Source: Prosapia bicincta (Eukaryota > Arthropoda > Insecta > Hemiptera > Cercopidae). From it: a stretch of 64,000 bases of DNA. Each line of letters opens with the position of its first letter. Within the stretch, counting starts at the first letter, position 1. Under the pieces are notes generated by a model, which was not told the origin of the DNA, did not search any database, and saw nothing but the letters and a program-made list of their open reading frames with translations. Position numbers and translations under genes: made by a program. This document shows, piece by piece, positions 1-13,599 of the stretch. The DNA is taken from assembly GCA_036971475.1 (NCBI GenBank), contig JBAIZL010000001.1:103562850-103626849 (forward strand). The letters are read 5' to 3'.

Positions 1-1160
1 AAGTGTTAGTAGACTATTTATTAAACACTATAAACTTTTATTTATTTATTTATACCATAAATTATTTATTTTTGATATTTAATTTTTCATAATCAATAAC
101 TGTAATATTTTTTATTTTCAATAATTTTTCATAGGTTTTTTATTTAGTTTGTAAATATTTTTTGGAAACTCAATGCCCTGTTAATTTCAAATAAAGAGCC
201 CTTAGAACTATATTGATAAACAAAAATTGTAACATACACAATAAATTGGGTTTTTTTGTGAATGAAATTTCTAATAAGCAATAAATTAATATAATGATTT
301 CCTAAAGACAAAATTTAATATCAAACTTTAGCCATTTATATTAAAATAAATGCAAAATTGAAGCAAGACTAAAGCTGAAATGTCACTCGAGGGGAAGCTA
401 AACGAATAACCTTTCTTTTAAACGTTACTAAGCCTTTACCTCGAATTTAAATTACATATTAGTTCAATGCCCTCCATTGTTTGTAATTATTTTTAATTCA
501 GAAACAAAATAATTTTAAAACTACTTGTCTGTAATGTTATATTTACTTTTTAAAATTTACGTAATATTGTTTGATAGGGTTTTCTTTATAAAGTTTGCCT
601 TTAAATGAAATAGATAAAATTACTAACAAGCTTCAGATCGATTACTAGTTCACTGCTCGATTACTAATTATTGAGAAATTTAACGGAATATTCATTATAC
701 ATTGCTCTAAGGATTTACTGAATAGAAGCCAGGTATTCTCCTGTGAATAATTATATTAGGTTTTGACGTGCTTCATACCAAATTACAAACAAGAAGTTAA
801 ATTCACTGTCCCTACAGGACGAGTTGGCCTGTGGGTCGTCCTTTTTGTCTGCAACAGACTGAAGTAATTTAACTGAAATTGCCTATAGCACCACAGTATT
901 TGTACTGCTTTTTTCAAAAGTTTAAAGCTCTAACTTCACCTTAAAACTAAACATAATAAGAAATAATATTTATGTGAAGAATATTCTTTCTTGCATACAA
1001 AATAAAATATTATTTATAATGTTATGGAAAGAGAGGTCGAGCGCAAAGAAGATGGAGTAATAACATTGACGAAGCAATGACTCCAAGAAACCTAAAAGGG
1101 GCATTAATATGGCAAAGGAAATTGGAAATTGAGGAGGGAGAGAGGCGGCGACATCTACAA
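1..1160. other. AT-rich DNA, no gene seen
   Basis: I see no supported coding, RNA or repeat feature here. Open frames are short and the composition is uniformly AT-rich. The reverse-strand frames near 970-1254 are mostly translated microsatellite. Confidence 0.5.
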
Positions 1161-1164
1161 TAGA

Positions 1165-1437
<273 letters not shown>

Positions 1438-1440
1438 CAT

Positions 1441-2085
1441 GCATTGGGGTCGGTAAGGGTTGGGGTGATGGGGGCTTTGGAGGGAGAGGAGGCTTTGGGG
1501 TCGGTTGTGTTGGCAACAGGTCCGACCTCGCCAAGGGGGCCGGTTTTGATACCTGGGCATAGGATAGGTTTGGTGTGGAGTGTCTGTGTGTTTTTGGCTG
1601 AGAACTGCTGTTGGGATGACTTGACCTTTCAGCCTTTTTCTTTGTCATGGCCTTGGTTTTGGAAGCCTGCTTTATTATGGTGCATCCGACATAGTTCAAC
1701 CTGCAAAGGACACACTTAAAGTCTTCGCGACTCTTTGTTCAGTCCTTCAAACAGTGTGACTCGCCACATTTGACGGATCGAGGATCGGCCATGCAACAGC
1801 TAGTTATGTGACCTATCCTCTGGCATTTGAAGCACTGCACTAGGCCGGCGGGAGGCCTGTACGTCTTCACTCGAACTCTCGTAAAACAAACTATTTTAGG
1901 TTCCATTGCTTTGCTTAGGTCCTCTTGGAACGTTAGGTCTACAAAGTGCATGGGAAGAGGTTCCTTCGTAAAGTGCCCCATCATTTAGGACACCTAAGCT
2001 AGCGTCAAGGAGGTCATTTTCGACCTCTGTTGGGAGTGTACTTTCTTGCACTACTCTGATTACTACTTTTACCGTATTTTACCTA
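1441..2085 (-). pseudogene. Non-LTR retrotransposon ORF1 (Gag) fragment, broken
   Basis: Read on the minus strand, about 2085-1985 gives a frame resembling the start of the Jockey/I-type Gag core (KVVIRVV...). After a frame change near 1985, 1984-1739 reads PLPMHFVDLTFQED and then a CX2CX4HX4C zinc knuckle (CFKCQRIGHITSCC). One in-frame stop at 1736-1738 follows. The same frame continues through a degenerate third knuckle (CVLCRLNYVGC) into a Ser/Pro/Lys-rich tail containing SYAQ, as these Gag proteins do. It then runs into the microsatellite. Such Gags bind element RNA. One frameshift and one stop make it a dead copy. It may or may not be the same family as the ORF2 remnants at 30-31 kb. Confidence 0.7.
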
Positions 2086-2285
2086 AAAACTATCAGTATA
2101 AAAGACATATCAGTAAAACCTATTCCTAACCTAAAATATATCAGTATATAGAAATATCAGTAAACCCTAGTACTAACCTAAGATATATCAGTAAAACCTA
2201 GTCCTAACCTAACACATCTCAGTATATACAAATATCAGTAAACCCTAGTCTGTAGCCTAAAAACTATCAGTAAAAAGAGCCAGAA
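2085..2285. repeat. Degenerate tandem repeat with TATCAGTA and CCTAACCTAA motifs
   Basis: Repeated phrases include atatcagtaaaaccta, cctaacctaa and cagtatatagaaatatcagtaaaccctag, arranged over about 200 bases in roughly three irregular copies. No coding potential is seen. Confidence 0.6.
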
Positions 2286-2289
2286 TTGA

Positions 2290-4180
2290 ATAGATATTTC
2301 TGTTATAAACAAATTTTAAAACTGAAATATCTACAACACGTTTGTGTTGGTAAAAACTTTGCTTTTAATAAATGTTTATGAGGTTTTTATGTTGTAACAG
2401 TTTATTTGAGAGGATATTTATCATAAACACTAACAATCAAATGAAAATAGCACAAATTCCCTGATATTAAATGTCGTAAATATTTCTCACTTTTAAAATA
2501 AACGGCTTCGTATTTCAGAATTCATTGCATAATCATAATAACAACAACTTTTGATGATATCCCTAAAGAATGTTCTTCCTTCCAATAATTCCAAGACTGA
2601 TTTTTAAAAAGGAAGACATCCTAAGCTTTATAAGTGTTTAGTGCAAAACCTATTAAAATTACTTAACAAACTTATTTTAAGCGAATTATTTTAAACATTT
2701 GTAACCATTTACACAATTTTAATAATAAGTTTTAAAATTTTAACCTTAAGCAGTAATATACAATTATTTTAGAAATAATTGAGAGGTTAAAAATTATAGG
2801 TCGAAATTATGATAAATTTCTTTGATTCATGATTTTATTTTAAGTGATTTAGGGGAAATACGTTTCTCTAAAGAGCCCAATAATGAGCCAGGAAACCTAC
2901 CAATGGTTTTATTGCCAATAAAGTGCTTGGTGGAAGTGGAATGTATAAACGTTTCGAACTTCTGTCTAAGATTTAGAAAAAACAATCGGTAAAGAAGTTA
3001 ACAAAATGTCAAGAGTTAAACTTAAATTGAGGTTACTTAAAATGCAAAGTTTTCTTATAAAGTGTGATATAAATTGGACACAATAAATATGTTTTAACAA
3101 TGTTTTCTTTTATATTTTATCTGACGTTCGAGTTAAAGCTTCCAATTTCAAAATAATAAAAGCTGGCATTAAATTGTGATTGAATTGGAATTCTCTGTTG
3201 TTACTGGAGTAACCGTGACGACAAAGTCAACTTTGATTTGAGAAAAAAGAAACTTTAAAATATCTTTATATATTTTAATTCCTTAAAAACATTATCTTTA
3301 CTAAATTCATTTGCCATTAATGTTTTAATTTCTGAATAAGATTTATTTCTATAATTTAAATATAAAAATGTAATGTAATCAAAATAAATTTGTAATACAT
3401 TTATATTTAATTGAGAAATATTCAAAATCACTTCCACTTCTGTAACTTCTATACTTGGAATTTTCTCTGAATGGTATAAAATTAATATTAAACTAGCTTA
3501 TGATTCTTATCAACATATTTAATTATCTGATATTTTGTAGAGTAATCTTTATATTTGACTGTACTTTTAATACAATTTTCTTTAAACTTATCTATTTATA
3601 GCAGTGTTTTAAGCGTGTGATTTATATATATTTAAAACAAATTATAATTACGAATAAATTCAATATCAGGTCAAACTCAATTAACACCTGTTAACAAATC
3701 AAACACTTCTTAGAGATTTGAATTGCTTCAGTAGAATTTAGAATTATCATTTAGCTATAATTTTAGTAAAAGCACATCCTTTAGCTTAGCAAATGTTTTC
3801 ATTTCGAAATTCGGAAATCATATATTTGAGGTCGGTTAAGAAAAGAACATAATAAATAACACATGTATCATACTTTTTAAAAGAAACCTAGAAAATTATG
3901 ACATTAAAACTATAATACATTATTAATAAAATAATTTTCGTTTTTGTAAGTGTGGTAAATTTTTAAAATTGTTTGCAGTTATTTATTATTAAAATCTTAT
4001 TTTGAACAAATATTTCTTGTAAGGCTCTCTACTCAAAATGGTATTATTTATATAACAACCAGGGCGGTAAACGTAACCGATATACGTATACTTATCAGTA
4101 TGTTACACTGAACATACATACATGGAACAACAAATCTTGAGCTTAGCTAAATCTTTGAGCTTAGCTTGTGAGGCTATATT
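2290..4180. other. AT-rich DNA, no gene seen
   Basis: I find no feature I can support. The 60-residue minus-strand frame at 3255-3437 has an unremarkable AT-driven composition and no recognisable domain. Confidence 0.45.
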
Positions 4181-4184
4181 AAAA

Positions 4185-4628
<444 letters not shown>

Positions 4629-4629
4629 T

Positions 4630-5485
4630 TTTACATATGTTTTGGGACAAACTTAACGCTTTATAGGTAATTTAACATAGGTCATATTGGACCGTGGAAC
4701 TGTGGCGTCTGTAAAGAAACTAAGCAGCAGAAAAGAATGTAAAAGCTATAACGGATACTATTTCTTACAGAGTTTATTGAAGGAAGGTACTTAACAGTCT
4801 CATGTAACTACAAAAATATGATTGCAGCTGTTTGGCATGATTCTTACAATGCTTAAATTTTAAGTGATTTTATTGCTTCACAACCCGTTATTTTGCCTTT
4901 GTCTTTAGTTGTATAGGAACCATAGTTGATCGGTTATGCAATCTGTTGATGCAATTTCAACACTTTAGTTTTCTTAATTATTTCAAAAATAGTAATAAAC
5001 AAAAATGTATTTCAATTTATACTTTTTTATTATTGCCAGGGCACGTTCGTCAAAATTATTATAAGGGGCAATCATTTAAAGTGGTCATTAAGTAAAATCT
5101 TTTGATAAGTTGACGTAGAAATAAATAATAATTTACAAAATTTAATTTTAATCCAACTTCTAAATATACAACCAGTTCAAAATATAAATCAGTAAAAACA
5201 AATACTTGATGTTTAAGGGGTTGAATTATTCCTTCTGAAGAATATAACAGTCGCAAAATGAAATCGGTTTAAATTATGCAAATACAACATCTACATCGCA
5301 TTTTATTTGCTTTTTATGTATTTATATTTGAGTATCATAAGGGTAGCTTGAATGATTTAGTTTAAAATCTTTTACATATTTTAGGATAGTGAACAGTTTT
5401 CTTTCATTATTAGGAAAAAACAAAAACGCAAATAACATATTCTTAAACGTTAAAATCAAGTTATATATTCTTACAAGGTAAAATC

Positions 5486-5488
<3 letters not shown>
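4630..5488. other. AT-rich DNA, no gene seen
   Basis: No supported feature. The 65-residue reverse frame at 5059-5256 shows no domain and is probably chance. Confidence 0.45.

Positions 5489-5489
<1 letters not shown>

Positions 5490-5565
<76 letters not shown>
5490..5565. repeat. (AT)n microsatellite
   Basis: Uninterrupted alternating A and T for about 75 bases. Confidence 0.97.
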
Positions 5566-5568
<3 letters not shown>

Positions 5569-5875
5569 TTGTATAATACCTTATTTGAAAATGTTATATT
5601 ACTTTATTGTCAACAGTAAACTACTACATAAATCAACATGTAAATGTTTGTTTGTTCAAAATCTTATGCTTTCAAAATGTTTACATTTTGATCTGTTGTA
5701 ATTTTTACACAATATTACAATCATATGTGCGTTTATTTTTTGTATATACCTACACTATTACCTCTTAGACGTCACAACTGTAACAAATAAAGAGGACGTA
5801 TTTTTACATGAAAACCAGCTCCATCTATTGGACGTAAAAGCTTCAAACACTATGCTAAATATCTTAAATATATAT

Positions 5876-5985
5876 ATAACGAATATTTAATATCCGGATT
5901 ACATCCGTTCGTTTTATCAGATAGGAACTACGTTTCATGTGTGACCAAATTAAAGGTTGCATTCCGGATATTAACTCTTCATCAT
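5876..5985. repeat. Short inverted-repeat element sharing its end with 42.26 kb
   Basis: The phrase gaatatttaatatccgga at 5881 is matched in reverse orientation by ccggatattaactcttca near 5963, forming about 20-bp inverted ends. The outer phrase plus 'tacatccgtt' reappears at about 42259-42291. In both places it follows an AT-rich stretch, which suggests a dispersed element family. Confidence 0.5.
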
Positions 5986-5989
5986 ATTT

Positions 5990-6876
5990 TTCCATTTCCA
6001 CTGTAATATGTATCAAAATCTTAAACCTAGGACAGTTCTTCACTAATTGTTTTAAATTTTGGACACACTGATGATGATGATGATGATGATTTCGTTTCCA
6101 TGACAGATCTTTCCAGATATTGCCGTGGCCCGGCTGTAGCAATCTTTATTATGTTATCCCCATAAAGGAATGCCTCCGAACATAACACTCCAATTCTGAA
6201 CAAATAAGAAATCTGGCCGAACAATTGAAAGTGTATTGGCGTTAGTTCTGTATCCGGGACGGTATGACAGTTTTTGTAGTTTTTTCAGACTTTTTATCGA
6301 TGTCCATTCCTCTGTAATGACCAGTTCTTAGTGCAGCTATGGGTTTTGATATGAGTCGGTTATTATTGCCATTGAAGAGCAGTTGTTTCATTATATTTGA
6401 ATTCTACCTTAGATTGAATTGAGCCTCGGCTTTTGCGTCTAATAGGAACATGATGACGATAATGTCAATGCTAAGCTTCCTTTGCCAGTTTATCTCCACA
6501 CTGATCAAGGAGTATGTTACTATGTCCTCACCCTGTAAAGTTGGCGCGTAAGGGAATGTCTACTTATGTTTATCCTTTGCGTGGTAAAGGAAAATAGGAC
6601 TCCTTCCATGACCAAACATGAAGAATTCTGACCTTTCAACGCTGTAGCAACACTTATTTGTATGAAGATCCTAAATTAGTTTTTGACACAATGTCACATG
6701 CAGTCCAATATTTTTATGTACTATAACTGTATTATTTAGATGTCACAGCTCTGTGAGAGGTAAATTTATGTTTTTACAGAAAAGTAGCTAAAACAGGTTG
6801 ATGTAAAAGCAACAAAATATTTTAATTTTCTTATCTCTGTCTGCTCTCTCTCTCTCTCTCTCTCGCTCAATAGAAA

Positions 6877-6936
<60 letters not shown>

Positions 6937-7070
6937 TTATTTATTTATTTATTATATTATATATTCTGTTAATATATATTTGTGTGTGTGTGTTTTTGCT
7001 ATCTGTTATTACGTATTCGATTCATTTACAGTAGTATTGAAATACATTTACATATACTTCTATTTAATTT
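5990..7070. other. Unassigned DNA with (CT)n, (AT)n and (ATTT)n tracts at 6841-6955
   Basis: A (GAT)n run lies at about 6069-6090. A (CT)n run at about 6845-6865 is followed by (AT)n at 6881-6930 and (ATTT)n to about 6952. The rest is slightly less AT-rich than its surroundings, but I can assign no gene. Confidence 0.5.
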
Positions 7071-7073
7071 TTT

Positions 7074-7186
7074 GTACACTTATTTGTATTATCTTGGGAA
7101 AAAACCACTACTTACTGATTTATTCAGCTAACGTGTTTCATCAGTAAGTAGTGGTTTTTTGCCAAGATAATATAAACAAGTGTAAT
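7074..7186. repeat. Fold-back hairpin with stem of about 46 bp
   Basis: The left stem (7074-7119) reads ...atcttgggaaaaaaccacta... and continues to cttactgat. The right stem (7140-7186) is its reverse complement with few mismatches. The loop is about 20 bases. On the minus strand the loop edge contains CTGATGAAACACG. It is probably a small fold-back or MITE-like element. Confidence 0.75.
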
Positions 7187-7455
7187 TTTTATAGTTTTAT
7201 TAGTAAGTTTTATTAGTTTGTATTTCAACTGCCATTTAATTTATTCTCTCTTTGTTGGTATTAGGCTGGTTTTCTTACCATAACGTTTATTTTCAAGTAC
7301 AATTTATTTCGAACGTAAGGACAATTTATTTTTATCTAGATGTTGTATTTAGTTCTTAGGTTTTTTTTCATTTCAGTGCAATTGTCATTGGAATAGCTGT
7401 GTCAATTATTCTGCGTTTGAGTTGAAATACTTTAATAGTTCTAAAATATGTTTCC

Positions 7456-7582
<127 letters not shown>

Positions 7583-7599
7583 ATATTTTAACAAAGTTT

Positions 7600-9310
7600 T
7601 TAGTACTTTTATCTCATTAAAAATTTAAAATTCAATTAATTGTACTATTGTCTATATTTATTTTCTATTCTGGAATGTGTCTTTTTTAAACAGCAGAGGA
7701 CATGCACTGTAAAATAATAGCTCTTTGCGCATAACCAACCTCTCGTATTGACTTCTGCTGTCACAACCGATAGTAATTTACTTATCGTTATTTACTAAAC
7801 AATGACTTTTGTTACGGTTACTCTGAAAACAGTTATACACTATTTTCTAATAGAAACTCTAAATGTCAACCTTATCTAATGTATTACATTAATGTATTTA
7901 CGGACTTTTAAAGTATCTATAGTCAACTCTATTCTGATACATAACTCATTAAACAAAAGATCTGAGCGAAACAAATAAATAGTACTAAAATACAATAATA
8001 AAAATAATGCACAAAACATTGCCTAATTGAATAGAATACAACACTATAAGGTAGTAGCTACAAATCAGTTTATTTGTAAACTCCTAATTATACTGTGTGC
8101 GTCTAATATAGCCTACTAATTAGTATATAATTACTAATATATATATACTATATATATATATATATATATAATATAATATATATAATATATATATATATAT
8201 ATATACTAATATATATATATACTAAGTTATATATACTAACTAGTATATAGTATAATTATACTAGTTTGACTGTGTACGTCTAAATAGAGAAGTTAATCTG
8301 TGTATACCTGATCCTCCGTAATCTGCTTGACCTTCCTTGCAAATTCAAGTTTCCTCTTAACTTTCTACTTTTCAATTAGTGAGAGCTAGGTTGATGTTGT
8401 ATTCTTCAAGATATGTATTTCATATTTCCGAAAAACCTAGATGCGTTGGAAACTTATGTGATTTCCGTAATTAAATTAAATGCAAATAATCTCCTAAAGA
8501 GAGAAGCAAAGGGACACTTTTAACATAAATATTTATACAGAAAGGAAAGTAAACCGATTTACATCCAATCTCATTAGTATAAATGTAACTGTCTGGAAAA
8601 ACTGTGTAAATATTCCCTTTAGAGGTCATTGAATGTAACATTGGGGTTATGTACGAAAAGGAGTTCGGACATTGTAATAAATACAACTTTTAAAACTGTT
8701 ATTCGGAATAAATTTTATTGTTTATGCACTTTGCAAGGTCTGAGCACTAAATTTAATTTAACTTTATTAAATTATGTAAAACAATTTTAAACTTAAAAAT
8801 TTGCATACTTTTGCAAACAATAATTTAAACAATAACTCCTATTTATCTTAAAATTTCTTTATAAGCCCAAATATTAAAACAATTACACTAAATTTTTGTA
8901 CCGATTTTGTAAAAGGTGTTACTTCTACCATCAAATAACAAAATCATTCAAATATTTTTTAACGATTTGCTCCTAACCTACAAAATTATTCAAAATTATA
9001 ATATTGTTAAGATTTATATAAATATGAAAACGTAAAACATTTTATAAAGTTATATTATATGATTTTAAAATTTTAGTTTGTGTTGGACAAATTGTATTAT
9101 GAACTTCAATTAAATATAAGTTTAATCTTGATTTGAAATAATATCAACCTAAATTTTTCTAATTCTACTTTATAACTAAAACTATTTATGCTTATACCGA
9201 TTTACACATTTGTATGTAACCAAATTCGTTTTAAATACGTGTCTTTAAACAATTTTAAATTATTTGTCCCTGTATTACACTTTGATACTTATTATATTTA
9301 CAAAGGTATT
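7600..9310. other. AT-rich DNA, no gene seen; degenerate AT tract at 8138-8260
   Basis: The AT tract at 8138-8260 contains several near-palindromic blocks (actaatatata, actagtatata). The phrases actgtgtgcgtctaa (8092) and actgtgtacgtctaa (8269) repeat directly on either side of it. No coding feature is supported. Confidence 0.5.
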
Positions 9311-9312
9311 TT

Positions 9313-9933
9313 TCTGTGAAACATAGTTACGTTAAATGGGATAATTTTTTTCCACTATGATGTAGAAAATAAAGTTCAATCTCGTAATATAGGAGACGTT
9401 TCTGTGAAACATGGTTACGTTAAATGGGATAAATTTTTTTCCCCTATGATGTAGAAAATAAAGTTCAATCTCCTAATATAGGAGACGTTTCTGTGAAACA
9501 TGGTTACGTTAAATGGGATACATTTTTTTCCCCTATGATGTAGAAAATAAAGTTCAATCTCCTAATATAGGAGACTTTTCTGTGAAACATGGTTACGTTA
9601 AATGGGATAAATTTTTTTCCCCTATGATGTAGAAAATAAAGTTCAATCTCCTAATATAGGAGACGTTTCTATGAAACATTGTTACGTTAAATGGGATAAT
9701 TTTTTTTCCCCTATGATGTAGAAAATAAAGTTCAATCTCCTAATATAGGAGACTTTTCTGTGAAACATGGTTACATTAAATGGGATAATTTTTTTTCCCC
9801 TATGATGTAGAAAATAAAGTTCAATCTCCTAATATAGGAGAGGTTTCTGTGAAACATGGTTACGTTAAATGGGATAAATTTTTCCCCCCTATGATGTAGA
9901 AAATAAAGTTCAATCTCCTAATATAGGAGAAGT
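9313..9933. repeat. Tandem repeat: seven copies of an 89-bp unit
   Basis: The phrase tctgtgaaac (tctatgaaac in one copy) starts at 9313, 9401, 9490, 9579, 9668, 9757 and 9846, so the period is 89 (88 for the first). Each unit contains ttacgttaaatgggat, a T/C homopolymer run, then ctatgatgtagaaaataaag and the near-palindrome CTCCTAATATAGGAG. Copies differ at only a few positions, mainly the homopolymer run and the base after 'gagac'. The array ends after the seventh palindrome. It is a minisatellite; no copy is coding. Confidence 0.95.
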
Positions 9934-9934
9934 A

Positions 9935-11470
9935 TTTTATAAACCAAATTTGCATAATATTGGTTATTCCGTTTTTCCAATAAACGAGCTAGGATGAGTA
10001 ATATTTTCTACCTGCTAAGGTGAATAGGTAACGCTAACTTGTAGGTTAAAAATTCTGTTTACAAAGGGTTATAGTAAAATACAAAGGCTATACAAAGGCT
10101 TTACTTATGATAGTAAAATATAGTTTTTAGAAAATAACACAGCCTCTTTCTCATGGGAGTTCCAATGTAAAGTATCAACCACTACGTACAACGGTTATAA
10201 GATAATTCATTACTCTTATAAGTAGCTTTCTACTTCCAGAAGCCGTCTCAATGTGTCTTTTTAGAACTGTAGTGTGTGAACTAATATCTTTCTACCCTCT
10301 AGCCGCGATAGTAAACAAGTTAAATTATCACCTTGAAACCATTAGAAAAAATCTCTGAAGTTTACTTTTTATGAATTTAGCTGCATGTATTTAAAATGAA
10401 TTCAAAAATCTTTCGAGATATTTTTTTAAAGAGAATCTTCATCTATTTTAACCATTATGTAACAATTCTCTTCTGAAAATGATTGTTTTGGAATTGAAAT
10501 GCAGATAAAGGCTTAAATGAAAGGTTTTATTTGTAATAAAGAAGTTTTGATAATTTAAATAAAAGATTCGCACATTTCCTTCAAGTTATCAAATTTTATC
10601 GTAATTCTTCTGATATCAGACATTTTTAATTGCGCCATACTTCATATTAAATCATTAGATAATTCGACGGTTTAACGAAACCTATAATATTCCTTATAAA
10701 TCTAAGACGGATGTTACTAGTTTCAAAATTAGAATAGGGTGGGCATTTAAGAAATTTGCTTTTAACATTATAACATAAGAGAAAGATATAATTTATGAAT
10801 TCATTTTCTTTTCCAAGAAGATTAATAGGGCTTCAGGTATTTTTCGAAGCGTTAAGTTGGGAAAACTGTTCGCTTTTAGAAAATGAATTTCTACCCCAAT
10901 ACAAATCCATCTGAAAAGTTTATTTAAAACGTTGTGTAGGAGGACAATATGAAATGCTTTGAAAAATAATTGTTCTTAAACTAGAATGTGAAATACTTTG
11001 ATGTGAAAGAGCTACATGCAGTTCAATGCATAATTAAAATGATTATATTAAAGACTTTTACTTCTGGTAATATTACGAATGTTTTGCATATTGGGCGTAT
11101 GATTAAAACTTATGCGGGCGCTTGTATTTCTTAATCACTATATCAGAATGGTTATCTATAGAATCCTAATAATATAGTTCAGAATATACAAATTACGTTT
11201 AAATAATTGTATTGATTACAGTAATAACATAATCTAATGTTGCTTTGGAATACATTGTTCATAACAGTTGCTACAATTTTTCTGAAAAAGTTATAAGGTG
11301 TCTTCTGTGTCTGCTTTTCAGATCTTTTTCGTACTACGATGTCGTAGGATTTCGTGTAAATAATTAACACCCTGATCCATCGGCTAGATCAGACTTGTAA
11401 CAATTGCAGGTAGTAATAAAGCAAGGATAATATTAATAAACAAATAGATAAATAGTCAGAAATAAATATA
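9935..11470. other. AT-rich DNA; part resembles 14.65-14.93 kb
   Basis: No gene is supported. About 10815-10990 (agattaatagggcttcagg..., gttaagttgggaaaa, ttgaaaaataattgtt) is a diverged match to about 14730-14885. That suggests an old dispersed repeat. Confidence 0.4.
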
Positions 11471-11473
11471 TAG

Positions 11474-11474
<1 letters not shown>

Positions 11475-11514
<40 letters not shown>

Positions 11515-11626
11515 GTATTACTTTTTATTCAAATTCTTGTATTTGATAATCTTCAGTTGTTTTTTTTATTATACAAGAAAACATATTATACACACACACA
11601 CACATATATATACACACTCACACACA

Positions 11627-11690
<64 letters not shown>
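11475..11690. repeat. (AT)n and (AC)n microsatellites around a recurring end motif
   Basis: (AT)n at about 11477-11511 is followed by an 80-bp linker. The linker contains attcttgtatttga- and acaagaaaacatat-type phrases. It is followed by (AC)n at about 11590-11690. The linker phrases recur beside AT tracts at 13.5, 18.8, 20.9, 21.1 and 60.15 kb. Confidence 0.85.
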
Positions 11691-11692
<2 letters not shown>

Positions 11693-11905
11693 CGCGGCCA
11701 AACCTTTCTTGTTACACATCTAGGGAGCAGAAACCTTGTTCCCGAAGTTCACGTTCCTCGACCTAATTATTTGTGACTGGTGATGATGGATACTGTAGGG
11801 CCGAAACGCTCTAGTATAGCCGCGGTCAAAATATGATCGCGCCCGACTTACCAAATCCTGGTACTTGTGGTGTGTCGAACGTGATCTGCCAGTGAATAAA
11901 TACCT
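11691..11905 (+). mobile_element. Possible Penelope-like element tail fragment
   Basis: This more GC-rich block begins just after the (AC)n tract. It contains ggtgatgatgg...gggccgaaacgctct at about 11778-11812. A GATGA...CGAAACG pairing is typical of tails of Penelope-like retroelements, where hammerhead-ribozyme motifs are known. No coding domain remains, so the assignment is by motif only. Confidence 0.35.
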
Positions 11906-13485
11906 GGACTTTGTTTTTCAAAAACCAACCATTTGTTTAAACATATTTTATTCTTCTGATTCACTAAAGTTTTATCTATAACATTCTTATGCCTTTAATT
12001 TAATTAATTAGTTTTTTACTGGTTGCTGCTTGGAAACATTTCATACAATTTTAATTACTACTTTTACCACAGGTTATGTTTAATAATTTTGAAATAATTT
12101 TCGTTTGTTCTTACTTGTGTTTTAATAGCTTTCAAAAATTAAAACATAAACTAAAATTTCCATTTCTCTTACATTATATATTTGTTTACGTTAAATTCCT
12201 GTAAATCTTTGTTATTTGTATTTCTAGTAATTTTATATGCAATTCTTTACACTTGATATTAATTCAAATTTCTTATAAAATTCTTAATTGTTTGTAAGTC
12301 TGATCTTAGCATCAAGTTTAACAGTTGATTGAATAATACATGAATTTATGTAAAACGTTATTTTTCTAATTTTTTATCTTAAGATAATAGAACTTCTTGC
12401 TTAATATTTCATTTTATTTTCAATTCAATATCAATGATGTTAATACAGTTCAAAAATTAGTCATTTGTTTATATATTCTTTAAGTTATTAATTTTCAATA
12501 AGAGAATAACTTGATTACATATTTTGAAATTTTATTACATGAATTTAGAAAAATTTCACTATATTTAATAAATGGTTATTGATATTAAAATTAAGACTTG
12601 CCTTAAAACTCTCTCTGGGATGGCTGTGATCGTCTTGGTTTTGCTGGAGTCTTCTTTCTGCATACATCGTCACCGATCGATTTTAGAGCCGTATTATTAC
12701 TTCTTACGCTGTTAAAAAATTGTAGTTCGTTTCGCGGGCGTTCGACAGCAGGTCATCTTCACGGTCATCTGGGCTTGGTCTCGTCCTCAGCCACAGAACA
12801 GCATCCTCGATTCTGTTTCTTGATCTCTAACAGAACACGTCCGTCCACTTCTAAAGCCGATTGCCGAGTCCCCATAATGTTCCTCGCTAGCAGGCTCAAC
12901 CCTTCCCGCTACCTGGTTTATCGGTTGTACAAGACCTGTTTGGACTTGTATGATAGTGTCTTAATTTACCTTTCTGAATTAGATTGTTGTACGTTTTTTC
13001 GCTGAGGCTGTGTCACTTCTGGTGTAATACATTGATATTTTTTGACACCATATTCTTTTTTACCATTCAAGAAGTTGTTACAAACTTGAATAATAGTTCT
13101 AGCCCTTTCCGTTCGTAAGTTGTACCTTTAAGTCACTTGAAAAAATTATACATCCGCACTGAACACTTTTCAAAGTCTTTAAGAATTTATTTAACCATTT
13201 ATTAATTACATTGTTTAAGGCCTTTGTTAATAAATTTCTTACTTTGCGACCTGTTCGGGCCGGACTTGTTTACTTAAACAAATAACAACGTTGCTGGTCC
13301 GCAACGTTTCATAGCAGCGATGTCACTTCTTAAATTTCATAATTTAATATTTTTAAAAGATTTTGACACAAACAAAATCTTTCCTTTTTGAGACTTTTTG
13401 GACGTCTCAACACACCTGATTGTATTATTCATTCCCGATGATGTTGGTACTGTTTATAAACGAAAAGCTTTGAATATAAATTAAT
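11906..13485. other. AT-rich DNA with a GC-richer block at 12600-13010
   Basis: The block at 12600-13010 is clearly richer in GC and CpG than its surroundings and may be an old transposon piece. On its minus strand it carries gatgacctgctg... and cccgcgaaacgaact (12730-12770), again like a GATGA...GAAACG tail. The plus-strand 76-residue frame has no recognisable domain. The rest holds nothing I can support. Confidence 0.35.
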
Positions 13486-13543
13486 AAATATTCTTGTATT
13501 TGAATAACCTGTATTGTTTTAGATTATTAAACAAGAAAACATA

Positions 13544-13590
<47 letters not shown>
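13430..13590 (+). repeat. Element tail with recurring ends beside an (AT)n tract
   Basis: It contains cccgatgatgttgg...aaacgaaaagc, then attcttgtatttgaa, then acaagaaaacatat running into (AT)n at about 13549-13588. The same ordered phrases occur at other AT tracts in this window. Confidence 0.55.
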
Positions 13591-13593
<3 letters not shown>

Positions 13594-13599
13594 TAAAAC

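Noticed and set aside
9313..9933. CRISPR-like array
   Set aside because: The whole 89-bp unit repeats, with no unique spacers, in a eukaryotic context. It is a minisatellite.
12775..13005. 76-residue frame in the GC-richer block
   Set aside because: No domain, and the opposite strand looks like an element tail.
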